Notes under the pieces: generated by a model
The model's database searches: none
Told to the model about the DNA's origin: nothing
What the model saw: only the letters and a program-made list of their open reading frames with translations
Part shown: piece after piece, positions 12,784-26,070 of the stretch
How positions within the stretch are numbered: position 1 is the stretch's first letter
How the letters are laid out: each line of letters starts with the position of its first letter
Assembly: GCF_037975245.1 (NCBI RefSeq)
Contig: NC_092575.1
Coordinates: forward strand, 3,043,001-3,107,000
DNA length: 64,000 bases
Origin: Apostichopus japonicus
Lineage: Eukaryota; Echinodermata; Holothuroidea; Aspidochirotida; Stichopodidae
Direction: 5' to 3'
Made by a program: the position numbers and the translations under genes

Positions 12784-13610
12784 AATCCTAGCCTAAGTAG
12801 CCTAGCCTGAGTGTTGATCACGGAAACCTACGATAGTACGAAGATTTAGTTAGGCTTTGGGGATAATATAATAAGAGTAAAGACTAGCGTTCTTGATGCC
12901 TACGGTGAGAAGAGCTTGGTCGTGGTTATACTTCGGCATATGAATCAAAGATTTAAGTTGGTCCTTACGTTAGACGATCGATGTATACAGAGGTTGTTGT
13001 TGGTTGTGGTGCAACGGGGTAAAAGATTCAAGGGGGAATCAATTTAAGTCCTACAGTGGGGAACGGAGACTGTTCGTGGAAGACACATTTTCGAAAATTT
13101 CTTGTTCTATCGAAGCATTTTCTCTAACAGGAATGAGAAATCCGTCATATGCCTACTTGAATTTCCTTCAAAAAGGTTTGACTGAAAAGATCAAATGTAA
13201 GCAATAAGAAAACGATACAACGGAAGGTCATGCACCTCTATGCGCGGCAAATGACCAATCAAGGGCATATAACATTGTCACGTGGTTTCTCTGTCACCCT
13301 GCGGAAGTAATATTTCCGCCGACATTCACGCAGACGATGCAGTCAAAATAACAAAGTGAAATTTCAAGAAGAAAATCTTTCTGATCGGATCCCTTAATAT
13401 TATTTGAGATAGAAACCAATATACTGCCTGATTTCACTGAACTATGACTCCCCAGTTACTTTTTTTAAATGTTTTTTTTTTTATGTTTGCCATTCAGAAA
13501 CAAACGATCAAAAATACTATTGGGTTAATTACGCCCAGAGCTACAATTATCAGTTCTGCCCAATAGCAACGACATGAGATTTCTTGGAATACTTAATTTT
13601 CTAACGACAA

Positions 13611-13874
13611 CCCAGCAAGCACAAAAACGTTCTTAAAACGTTATTAAAACGTTTCGTCTTTTGCATTGATAACATTATTTGTGGTGTAATAAATATGTCA
13701 CGAAAACGTTTTCAGGCTATTATTTCACCCAAAAAAAATCGTTAAAACATTAATATAACATTAATATCTCATAAAAACGTTATGCCGACGTTTTATAACA
13801 CCACATTTAACGTTATAAAACATATTTTAGAGGCTACTTAAAAAATGTTATGATATCGTTTTGTGTTTGCTGGG
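13611..13874. mobile_element. Short inverted-repeat element with CCCAGCAAACACAAAACG ends
   Basis: The left end is CCCAGCAAGCACAAAAACGT; the right end, read on the minus strand, is CCCAGCAAACACAAAACGAT. The interior is rich in AACGTT-type palindromes (for example AAACGTTTTCAGG). It is about 264 bp with no coding capacity. No clear target duplication was seen, so the superfamily is left open. Confidence 0.82.
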
Positions 13875-15259
13875 AAGGAAGTTCTAGATTATAGTAAAAG
13901 GCTACTACATGTACTTCTTGTAATGATCTGTCGAACAAGGAAGCTGCAACATCTTGAGAAATCTTTTTCACATGATGCATTTCCCCGATTACAATACTAC
14001 AGCTAAATAAAGTATGAAATTATGAATAAGAAAGCCGTCAGTCATAGCTAGGCGCGGCCTAGCCTAATCAAAAGGTGTACAGGTGCCTGGGAAGGGTATG
14101 GGTTGGGGTTGGGGAGTGCCAGAAAGCGGCTGGGTTTGGAGATCGTCCCCCTATATTATGGTGCCATTGGACATTGAAATTTTAAACAGGTTTTCTTGAA
14201 ACGTGGACTTTTTATCTCAAACATTGCAATAGGCCCACTAGCAAGTATAACTAAATAAGACGTACTATAGACCATTAAAGGTCCAAACCAATAGTCGTAC
14301 AGTAGAAAAGTTACTTGTTAAATAATTAACTTGCGCCATTGCAGTAAAATGATTAGGATTCAGCTCTCTTGGAAGTCTACAGTATCATCCTTCCAACAGC
14401 AGGATAATGAAACATGTGCTCCTCTTGTTACACTAGCACTGTAGAGCAAGCATGTACAACATATAAAGAAAGTACAAATTTTCCATTCATGAATATTCAA
14501 ATTGTTACTTTTGACTCAGTTCGCACAATTGTACTAAAGAATATTCTAATGACCAAATTAACATCAAAATAAATATTCATGTTTGTCTAAGAGTTTACTA
14601 TAATACAAAAAACTTAAAAAATTGACTATAGATTGTCTGGCATTTTATTAGTTTTCAGTCTGGGTATATGCAGGCTATTAATGAAAAATTAACAGGACAA
14701 GGCAAGTTTCTTCAATGCTTCTCCATTAGGTACTCCTGAGTACAAAAAGTGGGTGGGTGCAGCGTGGGTGGACCGAATGCATTAGTATCCAACAGTTTAA
14801 AATGTACTGAGCAAGGGGAACCTACCCCTCCCACAAATCGATCACCCCATGCATGGTGGTTAGTTTATTGTTCAGAAAAAGAAGACCTTAAGTATACCAT
14901 TGGGGCTCTAATGCAGCCAATTCACTTTGAAAAGTTCACAAAAGCAATATTCAGCTGAATGTGTATAATCACAGTAGGCTATACTATATATCTACACTAA
15001 GTAGAACAGGTGCATAATATACAATATAGTGTGAGACATAAGCATGGATATCAGGTATGTAACTTAAAGAATAGTTATCATATTCAAATCTGTGTTAGAG
15101 GAGGTATATATTTAAAGGTGGGGGGTAGGGTGGAGGGATTTATTTCCCCTGTCTCCTATGCATCAATCACTGCAATTTATTAAATATAACAATTTTCTTG
15201 AACACATTTCAAGTTTAAATTACTTGCCTGCATACACTCCCCCTGCCCCCTTCCCCTAC

Positions 15260-15547
15260 CAGGTGCGTAGCCAGGAATTTGCCAAGGGAGGGGCGAAACT
15301 GTAGATTCGGCATTGCAAACTATCTAAGCGTAGCGCCACCATGGTTGGCGCGAAGCGTACAAGACAATTGTGGCTGAATATGCCTCCCAGATCGCTGGAA
15401 ATGGCACTTCCCAGGCCTTGTAAGTTGCATCTTAGCATTTTCTCTTTTGAAAATACTAGCGATATCATAAAAACATTAAAAAATATATAAAAAATATGCT
15501 CAAGGGGGGGGCTGCCCCCTTCGCCCCCCCCCTTGGCTACGTGCCTG
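15260..15547. mobile_element. Short inverted-repeat transposon, family 2 (CAGGTGCGTAGCC ends)
   Basis: It begins CAGGTGCGTAGCCAGG and ends CTTGGCTACGTGCCTG, an inverted pair. The perfect 8-bp duplication TCCCCTAC flanks it at 15252-15259 and 15548-15555. It is 288 bp with no transposase frame. A second copy lies inverted at 19132-19444. Ends and duplication length suggest a non-autonomous hAT-like element. Confidence 0.9.
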
Positions 15548-16551
15548 TCCCCTACCCTCTTCCCCTTCCCCCTGCCCCTTCCCCCTGTCCCCTCCCCTTA
15601 TATCGCTTCTCATACATGCTCACTACTTGCTCTCTTTCAGGAAAAGTGAATCAGGACAGTGGCCATCTCCCCCAAAAACAAAATCATTCTTTGCTGTATG
15701 GGAGATATCCTTTGTAAACAAAACTGTAAACAGGAACTGTGAGATATATACTATTGCATAGTGGCAGGACCAATGGAGTGTTGCATTGAGTACTTATAAG
15801 GTAAAATATGAAATAGAATTTTCAAAGTACCAATAGAAAGAAAGAAAAAAGTACAATAACAATAAGAAAAGTACAAAATCAACTTTAACAATGAACTTGG
15901 GAAGAATATAATTCAAATTACTCTTTGAAAAAGTGATAATTAACATTAGAAAAATACATATTAAAAAAATTTCAAAATATTTCATTTGAAGAGAGGATGG
16001 TGGGAAATATGCCCCCAAATGATCGACTAAACATATCTTATTATTTGAACGGTTTGTCAACTTTCTAGATCTGACTCGACCAAAATCACTTCTTGCTAAA
16101 CATATTTAAATAAATTGCTTGGATTACTGAATATAAAAGCCACATCTATGGAGATTAGCCAAACCACTGACACACACCTGTGTCAAAGGTCATTAGCATT
16201 TCCCTATAATATGCTATAAAGTAAAATAGTAATCATATTTATCAGGGACCCAAACAGATTTCAGATGGAGGAGGGGAGACGAACACCCAGTGGTATTAAC
16301 ATTGCTGCCTGTGGTGGCATTACATAAGTCCATGTGAAAAACATTGTTTGAAGGGTACATCTCATGCCCCATCCCCAAGCCTCTCCCTTCTTCCTAGGTG
16401 TCAGGGACCCTGCTTAATTAGGTAGACTTCAAGACGGATTTAAGAGCCTTTCTTAAAAGCATTTCCCTTCCCTCTGGACAGAACCTCCAGCAATTGCTAC
16501 TATGTGCAAAAAATTGGAGGCAATACCGATGACCTATAAGGGCCGATTTTG

Positions 16552-16625
16552 ATTCAAGGATCAAGGATTAATTCAAGGATCAATTCAAGGATCAATTCAA
16601 GGATTAATTCAAGGATTAATTCTCT
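16552..16625. repeat. 13-bp tandem repeat
   Basis: About five copies of a CAAGGATCAATTC-like unit (also CAAGGATTAATTC), just downstream of the stop codon of SEC14L copy B, perhaps inside its 3' UTR. Next to it CTCTGGTACTTTGAAA occurs twice. Confidence 0.75.
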
Positions 16626-16692
16626 GGTACTTTGAAAGGATCATCTCTGGTACTTTGAAACCTAGATGTCTACCAGCATTCTCCGGTACCAT

Positions 16693-19600
16693 TTAATTGT
16701 CATCGCCTAGCTCTGACTTTTCTAGAGATTCTTCGTCTGGCTCTAACACCTCAATCTGGTAACTCAATGTCTTACTCTTCATGCGAGAGGTATTTCCAAA
16801 GCAAAATATATCTGGAACAAACAAACAAATCATATGATATTTAATAATTAATTTGAATGGTATATCAAATGTGGTATAGGACATAATGTCACATAATGTC
16901 ATTTTATATTTACTGTTATTGTCTGAAGTTTTAATGCAATCTTTCTCTAGGAATGGGCCCAAAGTTTGGCCAAAACAAAAAAATGTCATCATGGTTTTGC
17001 GAAAATCAACTACACAATAATTTGGTACTAAACAAGATTGTACCAGAGGAGAGGTAGACTTTAGGATTGGGTAAGTTTGTGTTTATAATGGAATACATAA
17101 TGAGTCTTAGACGTAATGCACCATATGAGCAATGTCTGGCCACGTTACAGGGGCCCCTGTTTTGATGCATTCATTTTTCATTGAGTATATATATATAAAA
17201 TTATATTAACATTCAAGCTTCTTCCATTTTATTTTTCGTATTCATATTTTAAGGTGTTTCGTCATTTTGTTACTTAAATTTACTTAAAACTCAATTTTTT
17301 TTCTTTTTTAGGAATTTCGTTGTAAATCTATATTATTTTTAAAATTATTCCTTCATATGTATATTTTTTTTATTAATATTCAGCTGCGTCATCAATTTTA
17401 TTCTTCATATTCACATTTTAAGGGTTTTGTCATTTTGTTGTAATTGTAAAGTGCTCTTGAACATGCTTCAGCATGAAAAAGAGCGCTATATAAATTTGGT
17501 AAATAATAATAATAATGTGAAATTTAAATCTCAACATTACTTACAAAACCCAGTTGTCTCAGCTTCTACTTCCCCGTCGACAGGAATCACATGGCAGTTG
17601 TATTTTTTCTCTTCTCTAATTATCTCTTTACCCTCAGAGGATTTGATCTTCTTGTAGATGCTGAAGGTGACATCGCCCTCGTCTGTTTTGAACACGTACC
17701 TGAAGGTGAAAGGAAATAGAAAACTCTCAATAAAAAATATATTCACAGGAAGCACAACTTATTTTTCAGTTGCATTAATTTATTTCACTAACCAGACGTT
17801 TTGATCTCACAAGAGGGGAAAGGAGAAAAAAAATTATTAAAAATTTAAGGAGGCCCTACCAGTTTGGTTAATGGTACGATATACAACAAGAGTCAATGAC
17901 TTAGAAGTATTTTTAGCTCCTTCTTTTGAAGAGAGGAACCATGCTAGAACCAGCGTGGAATTTAACCTGTACCCTGTATGATACACCGGTCCTTTTGACT
18001 GCAATTTGCGACTTGCCACGGGGTAGGGTAAGTACCATGCATTTCCTTTTTTGGGGGGCTTAGTTTTTACTCCTTGCTTTCTTTTTCTCTTTTTTTTCTC
18101 CTGCTTGTTATTCTTGTTTCCCAGGGACAGCTATTCCACAAGTTTTCTTGTTAACCTTTCTAATTCATAGTAGTCTCCTCAATCATTCAATTATCTTTCT
18201 ACTGCATGTGCTATTCTTTCTGTGTTTTTTTTTTTTAATACCTATAATTCTCATATTATTTAATGTCATTATTGATCGTCTCGCTATTAAGTTTTAACAT
18301 GATCTCTCTTTGTAATGCTTGATTGATTGATTGATGGATTGATAGAAATAAAATATTCACCTGATGGCACTTTCTGGGACCCTTACTTCATATTTCAGCA
18401 TCTTCGTCCCTCCACTACTGATCACAATCTTAGACAGAGCTTCTTCTTCAAAGAGCTGGTCCTTCATGTAATACGATTCAGGAACTTTCCCTGCTAACAC
18501 AATCTGACAACAACAAAAAATCGGAAGATATTTACCATTTCAGAATAAATTTTAAGGCTGATGATGTATGTTATTAATAACCAGGCACACTGACGGCTAA
18601 ATGTTTCGTTTTCTTCTTTGTTTCACGATGAAAGACCCTGTGTGAACACTCGATAAATCTGGTTTCTAATTCATCTATCATTTACATAAGGTATATGCAC
18701 TACCCAACCCCCCAACCCAACCCAACCCCCCCACCACACCACCTTACATCCCTTTGTCATGTCAAACACTTCACATTTATTCAGACAGCTTAATTACCTT
18801 ACTTGGACACTTAGGGTCACCATCTGGGTCGACCTGAGATCCACCCCAGTGTTTAGGTAATTGGTCGTCATCAATGTACTTCAGTAGTGTGTCCTGCCAT
18901 TTACTGCTACCTACCGAGGAAAATAATGTCATATAACACACACACATCAGTGTGGTACAATCTAGGGAACAGGGGAACACCCCTAGGGTAGGGATTGGGA
19001 GCAGGGACTCATACCACCATTTTTTTTTTCTTTTTGTGAAAACCTATAAAAAAAAGTAAAACTTTACTTTTTCATAGAAGTGCGTCTGGATAATTAATAG
19101 TTCCATTTATGTGATTAAGAAGTGTCCTCTTCAGGTGCGTAGCCAAGGGTGGGGGGCGATAGGGGCAGCTGCCCCCCCCTTGAGCATATTTTTAACATTT
19201 TTTTTAATATTTTTATGATATCGCTAGTAATTTCAAAAGAGAAAAGGCTAAGATGCAACTTACAAGGCCTGGGAAGTGCCATTTCCAGCGATCTGGGAGG
19301 CATTTTCAGCCAAATTTTTCTTGTACGCTTTGCGCCAACCCATGGTGGCGCTACGCTTAGATAGTTTGCAATGCCGTTTCTATGGCTCTGATAGTTTGCC
19401 TACATTTTGGCCCCTCCCTTCGCAAATTCCTGGCTATGCGCCTGGTCCTCTTGTTGTCTAAAATAAGAAATTTGTTTTCCTTCAGATCAGATTAAAAGAA
19501 AATAAAATTAATATATGTGAATCACTTACTTTTCAGGATTTTGACTTTGCTCTTTGTTCCTTCATCAAGAAATGGTCTGACCAGGCTATAGGTTAGAGGA

Positions 19601-22600
19601 AATATCGCCGGTGGTCTAGTGATGAATACCTTGTTCACTGTCTCAGGGTAGTACTGCTCCATAATAACCATTATCTGATGATAGGAATAAAAATATACCT
19701 TTACCTAAATATGATTTGCAAAGAAAGGAACCATTAATAACAAGCTGCTTATCGACCGCAAAAATCCGTAATTAGGTAAATCTGTAAATGTTAAGCTTAG
19801 CAGAATCATCATCAGACGCTGCAAAACCAAGCTAAGAACAATTTAACTCTTTGTCCATTGTGTCTCTCAATAATGTGTTCTAAGTTTGTTTTAGTTTCAG
19901 TAAATAATAACTGGACATGGGAGAATGTGGCCCCACCCCCTCGTCCCCCTTCCCTCCCCCTCCCCCCTCCCCCCACCAAAAAATTGTCACTATCTCTCAT
20001 TTTATCATAATAAATCAATATTTTACTAAAATGAAAAACTTGTACCATTAAAGAGGAGTATAATTCAAGAAGGTTATATATTTTCTGTGAACATTCTTAC
20101 CTCATTCCATAGGGATATAAATGGCTTCCATAAAATTTGAGGACCTAATCCTTCCATATCCAAGATGAATGTAATGCCCTCTATATATTTTCCTTGCTGG
20201 AGGAAAGAAATGAGAGGCAGGCTGTTTATAAAAGATGAGCAAATTATTAAAAATACACATTAAAAATACCCATCCAGCTTATTGAGGTGTAGGGAGAATG
20301 AAAGATCTTTAGTGTTAGGCTCCAACATTTTTCAGCTTGATAAATTATACTGAGAATTTTCAAATATACTTTTTCTTTCCAGACATTGAGAGTTGCCTAA
20401 TGAAGCAGTTAAATGTTTCAGTTACTAAGGAGTTAGTGAAATGATGGCCCAAGTTGATCATGTGACCATTAGTTGAATAATTAACTTAAATTGCACCTGG
20501 AGCCCAAGCTGGTTCTCATTCTTCACCAGGGACCAGAAAGGGAAACGGAAGAAGGGGATTGAGGAGGGGGTGGGAACAAATGTAACAGTATGAACACAGA
20601 CTTGTTCAATTATTAATATCACATGCACCTTAGCTAGATTCCTTTCCTTTTGTCTTTACCTAACAGAATCAAAATTCTCATTACCGTTTTTGAATTTTCT
20701 CGAGCATCATGGTATAATTTCTCGATAATATGAATCCCTACTGTCTCCCTATCACTTGCTTTCAAGGAGAATAAGACACCTGATGATGAAAAAAAAATAT
20801 TATTGGTCACAAATTTTCTTTTTAATTCCTTTCTTAATTTAGTACTCCCTTCCCTGTTTTGTCTTCTTCCATTTGCCTCTTGTACTTCCACACCTCTTCT
20901 CGAAAATACAGCCCAACCCCACACCCCCCCCGACCCAACTCCCTTTCTTCCCCACCTCTAAAAATATTTTGGACATTTCTTACTTTAATCATTTTGTTTT
21001 GATCATGTTAGACAGAGTCTAAGTCAGTGGCGGAGCGTCCATACAGTCAAGGGGGGCGGATGCCCCCCCTGACGGACTCAAACGGACTGCTGGCGCCCTT
21101 TTCAGCTTTTTACCACCCTTTACTTCTTCGCGATTATTGACATTTTTATTGCACTCTCACCTACCTATTGACATTTGTCACATTTTGTTGGTGTAATTTT
21201 CTGACAAAATGGCGATGACACCTATTTATTCTTCGTTTATCTTCAAATTAGCAAGGCCCGGAAAGGGTAATTTCCGGCGATCTAGGGAGTATCTTTACTC
21301 AAAAAATTTCTGTACGCTCCGCACCAACTCGTGGTGGCGCTCCGCTTAGATAGTGTCGAAAGCGCCCCTACAGACCATTCCTGCCCCCTCTGACCAATAC
21401 CCGTTGCTCCGCCACTGGTCTAAGTTATCTCTTAGCAACAGTCTCATACAAAACCCAAAAACGATTACACTATAGATATATAGGCCTAGTTTCTGTTTTA
21501 TCTTCGCATGTAGGAATGATTTTCCTCATGTTTTCTTCATGTTATTGCTTCGAAATTCATTATTCTGAATTATCCTCACTGTGACACATACATTCAAACA
21601 TTGGTACTTTTTTACTCAAACATGGCTACTCACAGGGAGGTACTGGTGGCCAATTAGCCCTCCCTCCCTTCCTCCCCACCCCCTCCCCCTCATCCTTGAC
21701 ACCCTCCCTTGGCCACAGGCCTGAATATCTGTCTGTGAATGTTGATCGTACCTCTCGCATCTATTCTTCCGATAGTCATAATGACAACGAGGTGACCTTC
21801 CTTGTCCACACCGCTAGTTCCATTAGGCCAGTACTTCAAAATTGCCTATAAAAGACAAAGAAACAGAACTGCAGATGTAATGGTATAAATACAATAAACA
21901 AGCCCTCCCCCCAACACATTATACCCTCCCCCCACCCCCTCCCCTCTTATCCCATCTGCTTTCCTTATTCTCTCCCATATACTGGTAGAAATACTTGCCT
22001 TGTGCTTCCCTCAATATGATAACAATTTTCAGTTTTATGCACATTTTCCTTCCAACAGAGCTGTCATGTTTTCTAGCATCAAGGGTAAATAGACATCTTA
22101 GTAAACAATCAAATAAATTCAATTGAATAAATTGAGTAAACAGTTAGGTTCAATAATGTGACACAACATACAATGACCAAAACCAGAGATGCAACTACTA
22201 GCTCTGCTTAAGCAATGTTACCCCGCCCCACCATCCCCCACCCCCCTCCCTCATTTCCCATATTTGCTCAAGGTGTTCCTTAAACTAATACCTCTGGTAA
22301 TGGGTGATCATCAAGAAAGGTTGACATCTTGTTCTTGGCTCTCCATTCTGCATTCTGCAAAAAGAAGAAGAAAAAGGGAGCAAGAAGAATAAAATAACAA
22401 ACAGCACAGAGTTGTATGAAAGGCTAAGCCAAATACAACTTCTTCTATCAGGATGGAAACGTAGGGGGGGGGGGGGGGGTATATTGGCAGCCAGAAGTAG
22501 GAAAGGGAGAAGAATGGTAAATGAAAGTTGGGAACAAACTATTGGGTAGAAGGATATGGTGGGTAGAATGGTGGGAAGGGAATGAAAAGGAGGGAGCGAA

Positions 22601-25371
22601 AATCAGGGACATTGGGACCAAGGATGGTTAGGAAGACTTTGGAGGAGTAGGGAAGGATGAAATACGTAAAAGGGTATGGAGGGTAAATGAAGGATGCATG
22701 GAGATAAAGGGTGAGTTGGAGCAAATGGAAGGAAGGAGGATGCGGATGGTAGCTGTATATGGTGGGTAGGTGTATATGGTGGGTATGTTGATATGGTGGG
22801 TAGGTGGATATGGTGGGCAGGTGGATGTGATGGGTATGTGGATATGATGGGTATGTGGATATGATGGGTATGTGGATATGGTGGGTATGTGGATATGGTG
22901 GGTATGTGGATATGGTGGGTAGGTGGATATGACGGGTAAGTGGATATGACGGGTAAGTGGATATGACGGGTAAGTGGATATGGTGGGTAGGGGGATGTGG
23001 TTGGTAGGTGGATGTGATGGGTAGGTGGATATGGTGGGTAGGTGGATATGTTGGGTAGGTGGATATGTTGGGTAGGTGGATGTGATGGGTAGGTGGATGT
23101 GATGGGTAAGTGGATATGTTGGGTAGGTGGATATGTTGGGTAGGTGGATGTGTTGGGTAGGTGGATGTGTTGGGTAGGTGGATGTGGTTGGTAGGTAGAT
23201 ATGTTGGGTAGGTGGATGTGGTTGGTAGGTGGATATGTTGGGTAGGTGGATGTGGTGGGTAGGTGGATGTGGTTGGTAGGTGGATATAATGGGTAAGTGG
23301 ATATAATGGGTAGGTGGATATGGTGGGTAGGTGGATGTGATGGGTAGGTGGATGTGATGGGTAGGTGGATGTGTTGGGTAGGTGGATGTGTTGGGTAGGT
23401 GGATGTGATGGGTAGGTGGATGTGATGGGTAGGTAGATATGATGGGTAGGTGGATGTGATGGGTAGGTGGATGTGTTGGGTAGGTGGATGTGTTGGGTAG
23501 GTGGATGTGTTGGGTAGGTGGATGTGTTGGGTAGGTGGATGTGTTGGGTAGGTGGATGTGATGGGTAGGTGGATGTGATGGGTAGGTGGATGTGATGGGT
23601 AGGTGGATGTGTTGGGTAGGTGGATGTGTTGGGTAGGTGGATGTGATGGGTAGGTGGGTAGCAGAATGGGATGAACAGTTTGATGTGGAGGGTTTGGATA
23701 GATGTTAAAGGTAGGAAAGAAGGAAAAAAAGGGTGGATATAGGGGGATGTGGAGGGGAGGAAGATGCTATTGAAAGTAGGAGGATGGGGTAGGAAGAAGG
23801 ATGATAAATGAAGTCTGGTAAAATGGATGGGGTAAGAGGATAAAGAAGGTAAAATGAAAGGACAGATAGAAGGATGGTATGGGTAGTAGGATAGGGGAGA
23901 GTATATAGGATGAGAGCTGAGTAGGATATGTGTATCACACAGAACAGGTAAAGATGGAGGCTCCAGGAGGTTGGGAGAGAATGGGTAGAGGATGAGTATA
24001 GGCAGCACGATGTGGCAGATCTGGAAGAGGAATTGTTTGGTAGGTTGGAAGATGAAAGAAAAATGAAAGATGAAAGGTAATCAAACCACCCTACCTTCCT
24101 AAACATGTCCTCACTCTTCTTCAGGTTAAACTTTCTAGCTGTAGAAGATAAATAAAAACATAATTAAAACAAAATAATAATAACAGCCTAAATAAAGAAA
24201 TAAACTTAAAAAACTGGCCACATACATATAAATAAATAATTAATAAATAAATAAATAAACAAAACAGAATTAATCTGGCACACAGACACCCATTCCTTTT
24301 TTCCTAACGGAAATATATCAGTTGAACATTTTTCTTTTTTTGGGGGTAGAATTTCTCTAAATAAAAAATAGCATAATCTGAGATATTCTAGAAACTTATG
24401 AAAATCCTGAAGTATTTTCACTTAAACATTCCTTAATTTTTTTTCCCCTACCAAGTATTAATATCCCCTACCCTCTCCCCTCCCCCCCAAAAAAAAATAC
24501 CAAACCAAATGGTTCGTCAGCTCAGAAAAACAGCACCCCAATTTTGCTATAAAGTTTAGTTTTGGAAATGCATGACTCACCTCTTAGGAACCTAAGGTAA
24601 TGTTGGTCTGTGTAGGTATCCTTCTTAATATCCTTTAAATTGACTTTGAGCTAATGAGAAGAAAAAACAAGGTTATTAGATGTGACTGAAATTAACATTA
24701 AACCAACTCAATTTCAGTCAATTTCTAATTGATCTTACCCCTCACCCTTCCCCACAACCCCCTCTCTCCCCTCCCCCCAAGAAAACCTAACAAAATAAGC
24801 TGAAGTCATACTAAAACAAATTTTTACATTAATAATGTTGGTTCATGATGTCGGCCTACTCTGGGTCCCAGAAAAGCAACTCCCCACCCCCCCCCCTTCC
24901 ATATACAGGTCCAACACACTTATGTCCTCAACACACTTTGCCATGAACTGAAACAAAAACTAGTGGGGAACTCATATTTCTGTAGTGAATGGGTGGGTGG
25001 GTATATTGCCTAACTTTTTAAAGATAGGCCTAAGTGAAATTTATTTGTTAGACCTATAGCCTACTACAACAGCTGACATCAGCTCAAACTTAGCTAAAAG
25101 TTATTCTCCTAAGTGCGAATTAAGTTTCTGGCATTTTTTAGAACTTTGCTGAAAATGTAACTAACCATAATTAATTAATCAATTGTCTAATTAATAAGGC
25201 AATGTCACATGTGACATTCCTTCATTCAAGTCTTCATTCTTTGGGTAAAAAATCTAAAATACTACTTTCCTCTAAAAAACGGTTGGAAAAAACTTGGCCA
25301 ATAAAATGACTTCTAACCTGAGCAAGCTTCTCGGCTTGTCCTGGAGACAGATCTCCGACCCTTCCACTCAT
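16693..25371 (-). CDS. SEC14L2: SEC14-like lipid-binding protein, copy B (complete)
   Basis: Twelve coding exons: 25318-25371, 24581-24650, 24095-24138, 22292-22354, 21752-21845, 20685-20779, 20101-20196, 19530-19674, 18798-18910, 18361-18503, 17545-17699, 16693-16811. Together they give 1191 nt and 396 aa, close to human SEC14L2 (403). It starts [12 protein letters not shown], nearly identical to the vertebrate [10 protein letters not shown] start. CRAL-TRIO N-terminus about residues 1-56; SEC14 domain about 75-250 ([45 protein letters not shown]); GOLD domain about 260-385 ([35 protein letters not shown]). The role is inferred from the family: cytosolic lipid or isoprenoid binding and transfer. 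It sits head-to-tail between copies A and C. Introns carry a 17-bp minisatellite and two short transposons (19132-19444, 21025-21417), none of which breaks an exon. The vertebrate paralogue (SEC14L2, 3 or 4) cannot be chosen. Confidence 0.94.
17447..17516 (+). mobile_element. Retroposon 3'-tail-like sequence with (AAT)n
   Basis: AAGTGCTCTTGAACATGCTT then GAGCGCTATATAAATTTGGT and an (AAT)n run. The GCGCTATATAAAT motif followed by a triplet tail resembles 3' ends of dispersed animal retroposons (recalled pattern, not checked). It is in intron 11 of SEC14L copy B, about 30 bp beyond the exon 11 donor. Confidence 0.45.
19132..19444. mobile_element. Short inverted-repeat transposon, family 2, second copy
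   Basis: It begins CAGGTGCGTAGCCAAGGG and ends CTGGCTATGCGCCTG. The perfect 8-bp duplication GTCCTCTT lies at 19124-19131 and 19445-19452. The body is the reverse complement of the element at 15260-15547 (shared CCTGGGAAGTGCCATTTCCA). It is in intron 8 of SEC14L copy B, 86 bp from the end of exon 8. Confidence 0.92.
21025..21417. mobile_element. Short inverted-repeat transposon, family 1, second copy
   Basis: It begins CAGTGGCGGAGCGTCC and ends TTGCTCCGCCACTG, with a perfect 8-bp duplication GTCTAAGT on both sides (21017-21024, 21418-21425). Its 393 bp align in opposite direction with 7743-8131 and in the same direction with 39610-40006. It is in intron 5 of SEC14L copy B. It has no coding capacity. 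Confidence 0.93.
22745..23658. repeat. 17-bp minisatellite, about fifty units
   Basis: The plus-strand unit is GGGTAGGTGGATGTGTT with variants (GATATGGT, GATGTGAT, GGTAAGTGGATATGA). Because 17 is not a multiple of three, 51 nt gives a 17-residue peptide repeat on the minus strand (such as HIHLPNTSTYPTHPPTQ). Minus-strand stop triplets are rare in the unit, so one frame stays open for 489 codons (22539-24008). It lies wholly in intron 3 of SEC14L copy B, between exons at 24095-24138 and 22292-22354, so I do not call the frame a gene. Confidence 0.95.
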
Positions 25372-25989
25372 CTTGCTTTGAAAAGGGAAAAAACTTAATT
25401 TCTACGATCGCTTGCCTCGTATCTCTTCCTCACTGCCTTTCCCGATGCTAGTTGATTTTTGCTTACTGAGCAACTCCACAATGACCAACTCTGTTACCTC
25501 TGATCATGTTTGCAGTTGGTTTGCATTAACAGTTAATCATCGCCTGTTTGTTCATTCATGCATACCCTTAACGTTTTTTGTGTTATATCAGCCTACAATT
25601 AACCATACATACCTACCTTCAATGTTTGTTCAATGATTATTGATTTACCATCTAAATAAATCCTGTATCCATATCCTTCTAGAGGGTCCTTATATTGTTA
25701 ACCTTTGGGACAGGGATTACAAAGTCAAAACTAAGGCAGACAAATTGATCCACAAATAAATCAGATAAGAGTCTAAGCTACTTGTTTACAGGTCTGTAAC
25801 TTTTCCAAGATTAAAATTTTTCACTATCATTCTTAGTTTGTCTTGTTTGATAATCCTCTAAAACTTTGTTCTTCTCGATATTGGTATCTCTGTTCACCTA
25901 GTATTTTACCTATCTCTAAGAGATAAAGTTTGGTTTGATTTTATGGCAAAACTAAACGGTCAAAGTATCACCTGCACAGCTAGGATTCA

Positions 25990-25992
<3 letters not shown>

Positions 25993-26029
<37 letters not shown>

Positions 26030-26070
26030 ATATACATATTATATGTATCTACATATATATATATATATTT
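25993..26070. repeat. (TA)n microsatellite
   Basis: A run of TATATA about 35 bp long, followed by ATATTATATGTATCTACATA and a second short TA run. It lies in the spacer upstream of SEC14L copy B. Confidence 0.9.

Larger units (their letters stand above)
7185..16692. other. Intergenic spacer between SEC14L copies A and B
   Basis: About 9.5 kb between the start of copy A and the stop of copy B. It contains the mobile elements and repeats listed separately (7743-8131, 8804-9241, 11649-12150, 12157-12783 with nested 12234-12611, 13611-13874, 15260-15547, 16552-16625). The remaining sequence (about 7185-7740, 9242-11640, 12790-13600 and 13880-15255) shows only short open frames with no family I recognise. 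It must hold the promoter of copy A and the 3' UTR of copy B, but no motif was clear enough to mark. Confidence 0.6.

Noticed and set aside
13004-13207. 67-aa plus-strand frame
   Set aside because: No family resemblance and no supporting splice or gene context.
22539-24008. 489-aa minus-strand open frame
   Set aside because: It is made of the 17-bp minisatellite within intron 3 of SEC14L copy B and has no homology-like sequence or codon pattern outside the repeat.
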